A DNA stretch of 47,749 nt from Bifidobacteriaceae bacterium (GCA_031268215.1 JAIRXP010000030.1:108463-156211); one strand, 5' to 3'; shown: positions 35,748 to 44,229, counted from the stretch's first letter. Made by a program: numbers and translations. Notes: generated by a model from the letters alone, not told the origin.

Positions 35748-35776
35748 AGTCACATTGTACTATGACAATATGACAA
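35744..35776. promoter_or_regulatory. Operator-like repeats and divergent -10 elements
   Basis: TCATAGT (35744-35750) and ACTATGA (35759-35765) form an inverted repeat with an 8-base spacer, and TATGACAA occurs twice in tandem (35761-35776). TACAAT on the minus strand (35759-35754) ends 6 bases before the ATG at 35747, and TACTAT on the plus strand (35758-35763) can serve the other direction. The element therefore sits on both promoters and is a good candidate for binding by the GntR protein of the plus-strand operon. Confidence 0.45.
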
Positions 35777-35816
35777 AGAAAAGCCACCTCTCCGGAACGG
35801 CTTGATAGGCACCACT

Positions 35817-36737
35817 ATGGAGATCTTCTGGGACCAGCTCATCTTCTGGCTCAATCTGCTTCTGTACCTCGCGCTCCCGGCGGGAGTCTGCGTGTTCCTA
35901 GTTTGGCGGGCAAGGCGCTACCCAACCACGAGCGACATCGCTTGGGCTGCCTGCGCGCCTAACACGAGTACTGCCGAGGCGCTGGATCCCCAAGCACGCG
36001 AACTCTACCGCGCCTATCTCCGCAGGCATAACCGCTTCCAAGTCGTCGGCGCCAGCGCCGGCATGGCCTTCGCGCTGATCGCCCAGCTAAGGGCGTTCGG
36101 ACAGATCGACTTTGGCGCCGGCGGCCCACCCATCGTGGTGGATCCAATCTTCGCGTGCCTGTTGGGCGCGGTCACTGGCGGGATGATGGCGCAGGCCTAC
36201 CGCCTGCGCCCACCCGGCCGGTCCCCCGTCCGCAGCGCCCGCCTGGAGCCGCGCCCCCAGCGTCCCGCGCTCGCGGCCCGCCGCTGGAGCTGGGCGCTGG
36301 TGGCGCTATCCCTTGCCGGCGCGACTTGCCGGACAGCCTTGACCGGAAACTGGAACGCGGTCCTGTGGGCCGCTGCCGGGTCCGGCGCCCTCGTCCTGGC
36401 GGAGCTGGCTCAGGACGCGATTTGGTCCCGCCGCCGCTTGCTCTTGAACCCCAGTGTGATGGCCGCTGATACCCGCCTGCGCACACTCAGCGCCTCCTCA
36501 CTGGCCTGGACGCAATTGGCCATGGCGATTCTGACGACTGCCTGGAGCCTCGGCGTACTGCCCATGAGGAGCTGGGGCCTGCCAATCTCCCGTTTCGGAT
36601 TGAACTATCCGGCCTCGGACTGGGCCTGGCTCCTCGCTGCCGCCGTCGTCGCCTTATTCACCCTTGGAGCCGTACACCGCGGCTCACTCCATGCGCCGAA
36701 GGCCTGGCGCCGGACCCGCCTGGCGGTGAGGACGTGA
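35817..36737 (+). CDS. Multi-pass membrane protein, function unknown
   Basis: Not recognised. About 306 residues with seven probable membrane segments, beginning FWLNLLLYLALPAGVCVFLV, then FQVVGASAGMAFALIAQL, IFACLLGAVTGGMMAQAY, WSWALVALSLAGATC, AVLWAAAGSGALVLAEL, LAWTQLAMAILTTAWSLGV and WLLAAAVVALFTLGAV. Between the third and fourth lies a cytoplasmic Arg/Pro-rich loop. I chose the ATG at 35817. A TTG at 35802 is also in frame. The stop overlaps the GntR start (GTGA), so membrane protein and regulator are made together. It has no ATP-binding partner, unlike YtrA-type ABC operons. Confidence 0.75.
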   Translation: MEIFWDQLIFWLNLLLYLALPAGVCVFLVWRARRYPTTSDIAWAACAPNTSTAEALDPQARELYRAYLRRHNRFQVVGASAGMAFALIAQLRAFGQIDFGAGGPPIVVDPIFACLLGAVTGGMMAQAYRLRPPGRSPVRSARLEPRPQRPALAARRWSWALVALSLAGATCRTALTGNWNAVLWAAAGSGALVLAELAQDAIWSRRRLLLNPSVMAADTRLRTLSASSLAWTQLAMAILTTAWSLGVLPMRSWGLPISRFGLNYPASDWAWLLAAAVVALFTLGAVHRGSLHAPKAWRRTRLAVRT

Positions 36738-37129
36738 TTCTGCGCGTCGATCCGGCATCCGATCTCCCGTTAGGAGCCCAACTAAAGGACCAAATCAGCC
36801 TGTTGATCCGCTCGGGTGAACTGCCCAGCGGCGCTAGACTTCCAGCAATCCGTCATCTAGCGACTGACCTGGGTCTGGCCCGCGGCACTGTCGCCAAGGC
36901 CTACGAGCAGCTAGCCCAAGATGGGCTGGTCAAGTCCGGCGGCAGGCACGGCACCGTGGTCGGGCCGGTCAAGACCGGCCGGGTTTCCCAAGGAGAGGCC
37001 ACCGAACGCTTGCAGGATGCCGCGTGGCGGCTAACGCTCCTCGCTCACCAGCTAGGAGTTGGGCAGCCTGGCGCCCAGGCGGCGCTCGATGCCGCCAACG
37101 ATCAGCTTCAGCGGCTGGGCGACCCGTAG
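36734..37129 (+). CDS. GntR family regulator, short YtrA-like type
   Basis: 131 residues. The winged-helix domain reads LPLGAQLKDQISLLIRSGEL then LPAIRHLATDLGLARGTVAK and AYEQLAQDGLVKSGGRHGT. The C-terminal part is only about 50 residues, a helical dimerisation tail without a ligand domain, as in the YtrA subfamily. YtrA regulators usually repress their own operon, often with transporter or membrane genes, and respond to envelope stress. Here the partner is the membrane protein whose stop it overlaps by four bases. The likely binding site is the repeat region at 35744-35776 (inference). Confidence 0.88.
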   Translation: MILRVDPASDLPLGAQLKDQISLLIRSGELPSGARLPAIRHLATDLGLARGTVAKAYEQLAQDGLVKSGGRHGTVVGPVKTGRVSQGEATERLQDAAWRLTLLAHQLGVGQPGAQAALDAANDQLQRLGDP

Positions 37130-37258
37130 CTACCGGCCTCGCTCCCGCCCCGCGAGCTTAGAGCCGGCCAGGCCGCACGGGCCGACCACGCCAATTCCTG
37201 TCCGCAAGATGGCCGAACGAGGGCGGCCGCCGCGGGAGCCTGTGGTGTACTGGTCGAT

Positions 37259-38110
37259 GTGAGAACCACGGTGGCAGTAGGGCAGCTGGCCCCAACCGAA
37301 GATGCCAGAGACAACTGGGAAACAGCGGAACGGCTGATCATCCAGGCCGCCGGTCAGGGCGCATCGCTTCTGGTCTTGCCGGAACAGACGATGCTGGCCC
37401 AGCGCGCTGGCGCGCCAGAGCGGTTCACGGCGCTGGCCCGGGAGGCCTGGGGCTGGTGGCCGGAGGCCTTGGCCGCCGCTGCGCGGGACCATGCGATAGC
37501 GGTGATCGCAGGCGGTTTCGCGGCCTTAACCGCAGCCAACCTTGACGGCCCGGCCAGTGCCTCACTGGCCCAGGCGGTGCCAAGCGAAGACGCCGCCGGG
37601 CCCGATGCCCGGCCGTGGAACGTCTTGGTGGCCGTGGACGCGGATGGCCAAACGGTGGCCTGCCGGCCTAAGACCCGCCTCTATGACGCCTTCACTTACC
37701 GCGAATCCGACCTAGTCCGGCCGGGAACGGCCGCCGGGCGGTCGCCGTTCATGCTGGCGGGCCTGCGATTGGGCATGGTCAACTGCTACGAGTTGCGCTT
37801 CCCGGAATGTGCCCGCAGCCTGGCGCTGGACGGAGCCGGAGTGCTGGCGCTGGGCGCCGCCTGGACCCGCGGCCCCGCCAAGGAGGATCAGTGGCAAACC
37901 CTGGCCAGGGCTCGCGCCATTGAGAACTGTGCCTATGTCCTGGCCTCGGCCACCCGCACCAAAGACACGATTGGCCGCTCCATGATCATTGACCCCATTG
38001 GCACCATCCGGGCCGGTTTGGGCGGTGAACCAGAAGGCCTAGCCCTGGCCCAGATTGACACCGCCGCGATTGAAACGGCCCGCGACCAGGCCGGTTCGGT
38101 CCGGCGGTAA
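37259..38110 (+). CDS. Carbon-nitrogen hydrolase (nitrilase superfamily)
   Basis: 283 residues, nitrilase/omega-amidase fold. The catalytic triad is visible: Glu42 in LVLPEQTML, Lys138 in CRPKTRLYDAF and Cys176 in MVNCYELRFPE, with the second Glu in YELRFPE. DNWETAERLIIQAAGQGAS fits the N-terminal helix. The substrate is likely an amide of a small molecule. The Y-E-L-R-F-P-E form resembles bacterial amidohydrolases near Nit2. It starts with GTG at 37259 without a good ribosome-binding site. It stands alone, convergent with nrdJ, 129 bases after the GntR gene. Confidence 0.88.
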   Translation: MRTTVAVGQLAPTEDARDNWETAERLIIQAAGQGASLLVLPEQTMLAQRAGAPERFTALAREAWGWWPEALAAAARDHAIAVIAGGFAALTAANLDGPASASLAQAVPSEDAAGPDARPWNVLVAVDADGQTVACRPKTRLYDAFTYRESDLVRPGTAAGRSPFMLAGLRLGMVNCYELRFPECARSLALDGAGVLALGAAWTRGPAKEDQWQTLARARAIENCAYVLASATRTKDTIGRSMIIDPIGTIRAGLGGEPEGLALAQIDTAAIETARDQAGSVRR

Positions 38111-38187
38111 TCTCCCAAACCAGGCCAGCGGTGCCGTGGAGCGCCCGTGGGGGAAGGCGACTGACCCAAATCAGAGGCCGCCCCCCT

Positions 38188-38222
38188 GCGGGGACACCCG
38201 GTCAGGTACAGCCGCTGGTGCC
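38188..38222. repeat. Direct repeat copy 1: duplicated 3' end of nrdJ
   Basis: 35 bases that match 38253-38287 at 32 positions (differences at positions 6, 14 and 19). On the minus strand it reads as GTSGC followed by a stop, like the true end of nrdJ, but lies 45-80 bases past the nrdJ stop. The similarity may extend weakly beyond. It looks like a small tandem duplication. Confidence 0.75.
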
Positions 38223-38252
38223 TCCCAGGCCGTCAGCACAGCGTTGCCACAC

Positions 38253-38287
38253 GCGGGAACACCCGTTCAGCTACAGCCGCTGGTGCC
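38253..38287. repeat. Direct repeat copy 2: true 3' end of nrdJ
   Basis: This copy contains the real nrdJ stop (TGA at 38267-38269) and the codons for the last residues GTSGCS. The start-to-start distance to copy 1 is 65 bases. Confidence 0.75.
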
Positions 38288-41074
38288 GCCGCAGCCCTCG
38301 CAGACATGGCAGGAGCCAGAGGGCCGCATCTTTGTACCGCAGGTCATACAGATGGGGGCATCCGCCTCACGGCCCTGCATGGCCTCAAACAATTCAGCGG
38401 TTGAATGGACTGGGCTCTTGGATGACGGGCCGGCAGCCGGGCTCGGTTCAATGGCCACGTCTTGGCTGGCTGATTCCGGATCGACGTCCTCAAAGTCGTC
38501 ATAGGAACCAGTCTCGATTTGACGCTGACGCTCTGTGGCGGTGTAGATGCCAAGGGCCGAACGTGACTCGAAGCTCAGATGGTCAAGCGCTAGGCGGCGG
38601 AAGATGTAGTCCATTACCGACTGGGCCATCCGTACGTCCGGATCATCAGTCAGACCGGCCGGCTCGAAGCGCTGGTTAGTGAACTTCTGGGCGAAGGTCT
38701 CCAACGGTACGCCATATTGCAGACCAATCGACACGGCGATTGAGAACGCGTCCATCACCCCAGCCAGGGTGGAGCCTTGCTTACCCAGTTTGAGGAAGAC
38801 CTCACCAAGCTCGCGGTGCTCGTTGTCAAAGCATCCGGCTGTGATGTAGCCCTGGGCGCCGCCAACTGAGAACGACGTGGTGATGGAATAGCGGCGTTTC
38901 GGCAGGCGCCGGCGGGCGGGCCGGACCGCCACAGCCTTGGAGGGCTCCTCCTTGGCGGCTTTGTTGGCCTTGGCGTCGGAAAGGGGCTGCGACACTTTGC
39001 AGTTGTCGCGGTAAATGGCCAGAGCCTTGAGGCCAAGTTTCCAGCCCTGGAAGTAGACCTCCTCGATTTCTTCGACCGTGGCGGATTCCGGCAGGTTCAC
39101 CGTCTTGGAGATGGCGCCAGACAGGAACGGCTGGGCTGCGGCCATCATCCGGACGTGGCCCATGGGTTGGATTGAACGCTGGCCAACGGCGCAATCGAAG
39201 ACCTCGTAGTGCTCAGGTTTGAGCCCCGGCGCGTCTACCACGTGGCCGTGCTCGGTGATGTGTTCAACAATCGCCTCAATCGTCTCAGGCTCATAGCCCA
39301 GCCGTGATAAGGCCGCCGGCACGGTCTGGTTAACGATCTGCATGGACCCGCCGCCAACCAGTTTCTTGTACTTGACCAGGGAAAAGTCCGGTTCAATACC
39401 GGTAGTGTCACAGTCCATCATGAAGCCGATCGTCCCGGTTGGGGCCAGCACCGAAGCCTGTGCGTTGCGCCAGCCATGCTCCTGGCCCAGCCGGAGCACT
39501 TCCTCCCAGGCCTTCGACGCCGCCTGATGGATATCCCCGTCCAACGCCGAAGCGGTGGTAAGAGCGTCGTTGGCAGCGTGGTGCTTCCGCATCACCCGCT
39601 GGTGGGCGGAGGCGTTCTGGGCGTAACCGTCGTAGGGCCCAACCACGGCCGCCAATTCCGCCGAACGCCGGTACGCGGTAGCGGTCATCAAGGACGTGAC
39701 CGCGGCGGCCAGGGACCGCCCGGCGTCCGAATCATAGGCCAGCCCGGACGCCATCAGCAGGGCGCCAAGGTTGGCGTAGCCAATACCGAGTTGCCGGAAA
39801 CGCCGTGTGGTCTGTCCAATCGGTTCCGTGGGGAAATCCGCGAAGGTGATGGAAATGTCCATGGCTGTGATGATCAGTTCCACCGCCCGCTCAAAACGCG
39901 GCACATCGAAAGTGCCGTCGGGTTTGGTGAAGGCCAGCAGGTTGAGCGAAGCCAGGTTGCAGGACGAGTTGTCCAGGTGCATGTATTCCGAACAAGGGTT
40001 GGATGCCGTGATGCGACCGGTCTCCGGCGAGGTATGCCAGGAGTTGATCGTGTCGTCATATTGGATGCCAGGATCAGCACATTCCCAGGCCGCGCGGGCC
40101 ACCTTGTGGAAAAGCGTACGGGCGTCCACTTCTTCGATTGGCTCGCCGGTCAGCCGGGAGCGGAGGCCAAAACCGTCACCCGCCTCGACCGCGCGCATGA
40201 ACTCGTCACTGACGCGCACCGAGTTGTTGGCGTTCTGGTACTGGACGGAGGAGATGTCCCGTCCGTCCAGGTCCATGTCGAACCCGGCGTCCCGCAGGGC
40301 CCGGATCTTCTTTTCTTCGCGGGCCTTGGTCTCAATGAACTCTTCGATGTCAGGGTGGTCTATGTCCAGAACTACCATCTTGGCCGCCCGCCGGGTGGCA
40401 CCACCGGACTTGATGGTTCCAGCCGACGCGTCCGCCCCACGCATGAAGGACACCGGGCCCGATGCCGTCCCGCCAGACGAGCGCAACAGTTCCTTTGACG
40501 ACCGTATACGTGACAGGTTCACGCCAGATCCCGAGCCACCCTTGAAGATCATGCCTTCTTCCCGGTACCAGTTCAAGATCGAGTCCATCGAGTCATTGAC
40601 GGACAGGATGAAGCAGGCCGAGACTTGCTGCGGAGAACCGGTGCCAACGTTGAACCAGACCGGCGAGTTGAATGAGAAGCGCTGGTGCAGCAGCAGCCAG
40701 GTCAGCTCGTCCGCGAATACGTCGGCATCTTCAGGGCTGGCGAAGTAGCCCGCGCCCAGGCCGGCCTCACGGTACTTGCCAACCACCCGGTCAATCACCT
40801 GGCGCAGCGAGTATTCGCGCTCGGGCGTGTCAAGAGCCCCCCGGAAGTACTTGGTGGCCACGATAGTCGAGGCGTTGACGGACCAGAAGTCCGGGAATTC
40901 GACGCCGTGCTGGGAAAAGACGGTCTCACCGGTCTTCCAGTTGGTCTGGACTACATCCCGCAGCTCCCAGGTCACATCAGCGTATGGGCTGGTCGAAGGG
41001 CTGGAGAACAGGCGGGGAATCTTCAGTCCGCGACCCGCCTGTCGGCTTGGCTTGGTTGGCGCTGGTTGCGTCAT
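38267..41074 (-). CDS. nrdJ: Vitamin B12-dependent ribonucleotide reductase (class II)
   Basis: 935 residues. Makes deoxyribonucleotides using adenosylcobalamin. Family features: [20 protein letters not shown] then [72 protein letters not shown] (active-site Asn-Cys-Glu region), [20 protein letters not shown] and a C-terminal zinc-like tail CMTCGTKMR...[13 protein letters not shown] that shuttles reducing power. The ATG overlaps the nrdR stop by four bases. Class II enzymes work with or without oxygen. The NrdR-NrdJ pair is the standard arrangement. Confidence 0.97.
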   Translation of the reverse strand: MTQPAPTKPSRQAGRGLKIPRLFSSPSTSPYADVTWELRDVVQTNWKTGETVFSQHGVEFPDFWSVNASTIVATKYFRGALDTPEREYSLRQVIDRVVGKYREAGLGAGYFASPEDADVFADELTWLLLHQRFSFNSPVWFNVGTGSPQQVSACFILSVNDSMDSILNWYREEGMIFKGGSGSGVNLSRIRSSKELLRSSGGTASGPVSFMRGADASAGTIKSGGATRRAAKMVVLDIDHPDIEEFIETKAREEKKIRALRDAGFDMDLDGRDISSVQYQNANNSVRVSDEFMRAVEAGDGFGLRSRLTGEPIEEVDARTLFHKVARAAWECADPGIQYDDTINSWHTSPETGRITASNPCSEYMHLDNSSCNLASLNLLAFTKPDGTFDVPRFERAVELIITAMDISITFADFPTEPIGQTTRRFRQLGIGYANLGALLMASGLAYDSDAGRSLAAAVTSLMTATAYRRSAELAAVVGPYDGYAQNASAHQRVMRKHHAANDALTTASALDGDIHQAASKAWEEVLRLGQEHGWRNAQASVLAPTGTIGFMMDCDTTGIEPDFSLVKYKKLVGGGSMQIVNQTVPAALSRLGYEPETIEAIVEHITEHGHVVDAPGLKPEHYEVFDCAVGQRSIQPMGHVRMMAAAQPFLSGAISKTVNLPESATVEEIEEVYFQGWKLGLKALAIYRDNCKVSQPLSDAKANKAAKEEPSKAVAVRPARRRLPKRRYSITTSFSVGGAQGYITAGCFDNEHRELGEVFLKLGKQGSTLAGVMDAFSIAVSIGLQYGVPLETFAQKFTNQRFEPAGLTDDPDVRMAQSVMDYIFRRLALDHLSFESRSALGIYTATERQRQIETGSYDDFEDVDPESASQDVAIEPSPAAGPSSKSPVHSTAELFEAMQGREADAPICMTCGTKMRPSGSCHVCEGCGGTSGCS

Positions 41075-41550
41075 GGTTGGTTGTCCTCTCCCAAATCGTT
41101 GTCATTGCCGGTCTTTCGCAGAACGGCTATTTCTTTCAAGAAGTCTTCGATCGACTCGAATGACCGGTAAACGGAGGCGAACCGCAGGTAGGCGACCTCA
41201 TCGAGCCGGCGCAGTGGCCCCAGGACGGCCAGGCCGACTTGATGCGAGTCAACCTCCGCCACTCCGTTGGACCGGATCTGGTCCTCCACTTGATGCGCCA
41301 GCATGGTTAGCTGGTCTTCACTAACTGGCCGGCCCTGACAGGCCCGCCTGACGCCGCTGACAACCTTGTCCCGGTTGAACGGCTCCGCTGTGCCGCACCG
41401 CTTGATCACGCTCAAGGCCACTGTTTCCACAGTGGTGAAGCGCCGCGAACAGGCCTGGCATTGGCGCCGGCGGCGCGTCGAGGTGCCGTCTTCAGCGGTT
41501 CGCGAGTCGATCACGCGCGAGTCCTCATGACGACAGAACGGGCAATGCAC
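41071..41550 (-). CDS. nrdR: Transcriptional repressor NrdR
   Basis: ATP/dATP-sensing repressor of ribonucleotide reductase genes, about 159 residues. It starts [20 protein letters not shown], with the zinc ribbon formed by Cys3, Cys6, Cys31 and Cys34, followed by the ATP-cone ([20 protein letters not shown]). I chose the GTG at 41550. TAGAGT ends 7 bases before it and no ribosome-binding site is visible, so the mRNA is probably leaderless. The frame extends 36 codons upstream without family similarity. It is translated with nrdJ through a 4-base overlap. Confidence 0.95.
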   Translation of the reverse strand: MHCPFCRHEDSRVIDSRTAEDGTSTRRRRQCQACSRRFTTVETVALSVIKRCGTAEPFNRDKVVSGVRRACQGRPVSEDQLTMLAHQVEDQIRSNGVAEVDSHQVGLAVLGPLRRLDEVAYLRFASVYRSFESIEDFLKEIAVLRKTGNDNDLGEDNQP

Positions 41551-41557
41551 GGAGAAC

Positions 41558-41585
41558 ACTCTAACAAGATATTGGGCCACTTCAA
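41558..41585 (-). promoter_or_regulatory. Promoter of nrdR-nrdJ
   Basis: TTGAAG (41585-41580), a 16-base spacer and TAGAGT (41563-41558), ending 7 bases before the GTG of nrdR. The spacing suits a vegetative sigma factor and a leaderless transcript. Confidence 0.45.
41564..41577 (-). promoter_or_regulatory. Possible NrdR box
   Basis: A 14-base site centred on ATAT with about 10 of 14 positions matching the known NrdR box (ACAC-w-ATAT-w-GTGT). It fills the spacer between the -35 and -10, a good place for repression. Only one box is seen, whereas NrdR usually binds a pair. Confidence 0.25.
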
Positions 41586-41629
41586 CCGCCGACCCACTAC
41601 ATGTTGGGATTCTCCGACCCGCGGCCCCG

Positions 41630-41980
41630 TCACTTCCGGGGGACTTCCAGCACGTCACCGGCCTGGATCCGCGAACCGGTCAGCCCGTTGATCCGCTGCA
41701 GTTCGATGACCACATCCTGGACATCCCGCCCAGGGATGCTCAACTCTTCCGCGATTGACCACAGGGTGTCCCCGCTGGTCACCACCAACGGCCGGGTAGG
41801 AACGTAGACCTCCCCGGCGGTGGCTGCTCCCGCCTTGAAGACAAACACCGCTAAGGCCAGCGCTATCAGTGCCGCCACCACCCAGCCACGCCGGGTCAAC
41901 GGTGAAGCCGGTCCCGGTTGGGCTACCGACGGCCGCCCCAAACCGATCCGCGAACCCGGGTCCATTGCCACGCTTGTCAT
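41630..41980 (-). CDS. LysM membrane protein, YneA/DivS-like
   Basis: About 116 residues. A membrane helix at about 33-49 ([16 protein letters not shown]) is followed by one LysM domain, from about 66 ([20 protein letters not shown]) to the end. The domain binds peptidoglycan outside the membrane. Genes of this form, divergent from lexA, include YneA of Bacillus, an SOS-induced division inhibitor, and DivS has the same position in Corynebacterium. The same role is inferred here. The ATG at 41980 has AAGGAT upstream. The site at 41996-42011 resembles a LexA box. Confidence 0.85.
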   Translation of the reverse strand: MTSVAMDPGSRIGLGRPSVAQPGPASPLTRRGWVVAALIALALAVFVFKAGAATAGEVYVPTRPLVVTSGDTLWSIAEELSIPGRDVQDVVIELQRINGLTGSRIQAGDVLEVPRK

Positions 41981-41995
41981 GACCAAATCCTTCCG

Positions 41996-42011
41996 TAGTA
42001 CATCTGTTCCA
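41996..42011. promoter_or_regulatory. LexA-box-like site between lexA and the LysM gene
   Basis: TAGTAC-ATCT-GTTCCA agrees with the actinobacterial SOS box TCGAAC-N4-GTTCGA at 9 of 12 defined positions, with the GTTC half intact. It covers the expected -35 of lexA (its -10 candidate TATGCT is at 42030-42035) and lies 15 bases before the LysM ATG. Confidence 0.45.
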
Positions 42012-42092
42012 TTCCAGCCTGGACTGGACTATGCTGATAGCTAACACCCCACCTCTGACACTGTTCCCACCAGGCGAAACGCAGGAGAAGTC

Positions 42093-42764
42093 ATGGAAAA
42101 ACCGAAAAGGCGCTACCGGAAGACCACTGAACGCGGCATGTCGCCGCGCCAGCGGCAAATCCTCGAAGTGATCAAGGAATCACTGGAACGGCGCGGCTAC
42201 GCGCCGTCCATGCGTGAGATCGGGACAGCCGTGGGGCTAACCAGCCCATCCAGCGTCAAACACCAACTCGAAGTGCTGGAAACGAAGGGCTACTTGCGGC
42301 GCGACGGCCGCACATCGCGGGGCATCGAAGTGATTGATGAAAACTCTGACATGCCACAGCGCCTGCGGCCCAGCGCAGACGCCACCCCAAAGCCGCGTTA
42401 CGTCCCACTGGTCAAGCGAATCACCGCCAGCAGCACCCTCCTGGCGGAAGAATCAGTCGAAGGACTCTATCCGCTGCCGCGCGAAGTGGTTGGTGACGGC
42501 GAAGTCTTCATGCTCGCGGTCCAGGACGGCTCAATGACCGGAGCCGCCATCGCGGACGGCGACTGGGTAGTAGTGCGCCGCCAGCCAACCGCCCTGGACG
42601 GTCAGATCGTCGCAGTTCTGATTGGCGACCAAGCCGCCATCAGGATCCTCGACACATCCAGCAAGCGCGTCTGGCTGAAACCAGGCAATCCAGCCTACGA
42701 ATCGGTTGAGGGGCACAAGGCACGGATCTTGGGCCGGGTCACCAGCGTCATTCGTTCTTTGTAG
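42093..42764 (+). CDS. lexA: LexA repressor with altered self-cleavage residues
   Basis: 223 residues. The DNA-binding domain is canonical (MSPRQRQILEVIKESLERRG then APSMREIGTAVGLTSPSSVK). The C-terminal S24 peptidase-like domain has YVPLVKRITASSTLLAEESV, FMLAVQDGSMTGAAIADGDW and QIVAVLIGDQAAIRIL. Compared with the family, the cleavage bond Ala-Gly is Ala112-Ser113, the usual G-D-S-M is D-G-S-M with the nucleophile Ser148 kept, and the catalytic Lys is Arg184 (codon AGG). Repression should be normal, self-cleavage may be lost. AGGAGA precedes the ATG. The 3' end overlaps hflX by 17 bases, tail to tail. Confidence 0.93.
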   Translation: MEKPKRRYRKTTERGMSPRQRQILEVIKESLERRGYAPSMREIGTAVGLTSPSSVKHQLEVLETKGYLRRDGRTSRGIEVIDENSDMPQRLRPSADATPKPRYVPLVKRITASSTLLAEESVEGLYPLPREVVGDGEVFMLAVQDGSMTGAAIADGDWVVVRRQPTALDGQIVAVLIGDQAAIRILDTSSKRVWLKPGNPAYESVEGHKARILGRVTSVIRSL

Positions 42765-44205
42765 GAGAGGCCTGGCCGGCCGCGGCCAGTTCGCTAGCCA
42801 GGGCCCGCGAAACCCGCGCCCGCAATCGCGTGCCGTTCGCCTCATAGCTTTGGTCCAGGATCTCGCCTTGCCGGTGGACCCGCGAAACAAGATCCCCACG
42901 GGTGAATGGAACCACCACATCTACCTCAACTGGCGGGGTAGGCAGGGCCTGTTCAATGGCCAACCGCAGCGCGTCGAGCCCCTCCCCAGTAACTGCGGAA
43001 ACGGCTACCGAGCCGGGATAAGCGGACAGAAGCGTTCCCACCTCAGCCGGGCTGGCGGCATCGGCCTTGGTAAAGACGATCAGTTCACGTTCCAACCCAG
43101 GCCCGTCGCCAGCCAACTCAGCCAGCGTTTGGCGGACCGCCGCGATCTGCCCTTCCGCCCCATCCTGGGAAGCGTCCACGACGTGCAACAGGACGTCCGC
43201 TTGGGCTGTTTCTTCGATAGTGGAGGCGAAGGCCTCTACTAGCTGATGTGGCAGGCGGCGGACAAACCCGACCGTATCGGTCAAGGTATAGTCACGGCCA
43301 TCGGCCGTCTTCAAAGCCCGCACAGTCGGGTCAAGAGTAGCGAAAAGCTGATTGTCCACCAGCACATCCGCCCCGGTCAGAGCATTGAGCAGCGATGATT
43401 TGCCTGCGTTGGTGTACCCAATAATGCTGACGGACGGCAGACCAGACCGCTCCCGCCCCAGCCGCCGGGCCGCCCGCCCCGGCGCCATAGCGCCAATCTG
43501 GCGCCGCAACTTGGCCATCCGGGTACGGATCCGCCGCCGGTCCAGCTCTATCTTGGTTTCGCCCGGGCCGCGCGACCCGATCCCAGCCCCGCCCGCGACC
43601 TGACCACCAGCTTGCCGCGACATCGATTCACCCCAGCCACGCAACCGGGGCAACAGATATTCAAGCTGAGCCAATTCCACTTGGGCCCGGCCCTCCGCGG
43701 ACTTGGCGTGCGAAGCGAAAATGTCCAGAATGACGGCTGTCCGGTCCACCACCTTGACCTTGACCACGTCTTCCAGGGCTCGGCGCTGCGATGGCGCCAG
43801 CTCTGAATCCACCACCACGGTGTCAGCCCCGAGGGCTTTCACCAACTCCGCCAGTTCGGCCGCCTTCCCAGAGCCCAAATAGGTGGCCGGGTCAGGCTGA
43901 GTGCGGGATTGCAACAGACCATCAAGCACCTCTGATCCGGCCGTCTGAGCCAGAGCCGCCAGCTCGCGCAAGGAAGCCTCCGCCTCCGCCTGGGTCGTAT
44001 CAGGGCCACGCAAGCCCACCAGAACCACCCGCTCCAGGCGCAGCTGGCGGTATTCAACCTCGCTTATGTCTTCGAGTTCCGTGGCCAAGCCAGCTACCCT
44101 CTGCCGGGCAGCGCGCTCCTCGCGTTCCAGTTGCTCCCAAGGGCCCGCGGCGGCGGATTCGTCCAACGTGGTACCTTCACGCGAGTTCAGCCATGATTCA
44201 GTCAT
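42748..44205 (-). CDS. hflX: GTPase HflX
   Basis: Ribosome-binding GTPase that splits stalled or hibernating 70S ribosomes. 485 residues. The N-terminal HflX domain includes VGSGK-type YLGSGKAAELAELV and VVDSELAPSQRRALEDVV, then GPGETKIELDRRRIRTRM, the G1 loop IIGYTNAGKSSLLNALTGAD (about 261-280), G3 DTVGFVRRLPHQLVEAF and G4 FTKAD. The last 17 bases overlap the end of lexA on the other strand. The ATG at 44205 follows TAATGT by 8 bases, with no ribosome-binding site. The lexA-hflX neighbourhood is common in actinobacteria. Confidence 0.95.
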   Translation of the reverse strand: MTESWLNSREGTTLDESAAAGPWEQLEREERAARQRVAGLATELEDISEVEYRQLRLERVVLVGLRGPDTTQAEAEASLRELAALAQTAGSEVLDGLLQSRTQPDPATYLGSGKAAELAELVKALGADTVVVDSELAPSQRRALEDVVKVKVVDRTAVILDIFASHAKSAEGRAQVELAQLEYLLPRLRGWGESMSRQAGGQVAGGAGIGSRGPGETKIELDRRRIRTRMAKLRRQIGAMAPGRAARRLGRERSGLPSVSIIGYTNAGKSSLLNALTGADVLVDNQLFATLDPTVRALKTADGRDYTLTDTVGFVRRLPHQLVEAFASTIEETAQADVLLHVVDASQDGAEGQIAAVRQTLAELAGDGPGLERELIVFTKADAASPAEVGTLLSAYPGSVAVSAVTGEGLDALRLAIEQALPTPPVEVDVVVPFTRGDLVSRVHRQGEILDQSYEANGTRLRARVSRALASELAAAGQASPTKNE

Positions 44206-44213
44206 CCCGACTC

Positions 44214-44223
44214 ACATTACCCT
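44214..44223. promoter_or_regulatory. Overlapping divergent -10 elements of hflX and the methyltransferase
   Basis: TAATGT on the minus strand (44219-44214) lies 8 bases before the hflX ATG. TACCCT on the plus strand (44218-44223) lies 6 bases before the GTG at 44230. The two hexamers overlap by two bases in a gap of 24 bases, which leaves no room for leaders in either direction. Confidence 0.45.
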
Positions 44224-44229
44224 TAGCGT

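Noticed and set aside
39476..40498. 340-codon frame antisense to nrdJ
   Set aside because: A shadow of the GC-rich codon pattern of nrdJ. No family similarity and no ribosome-binding site.
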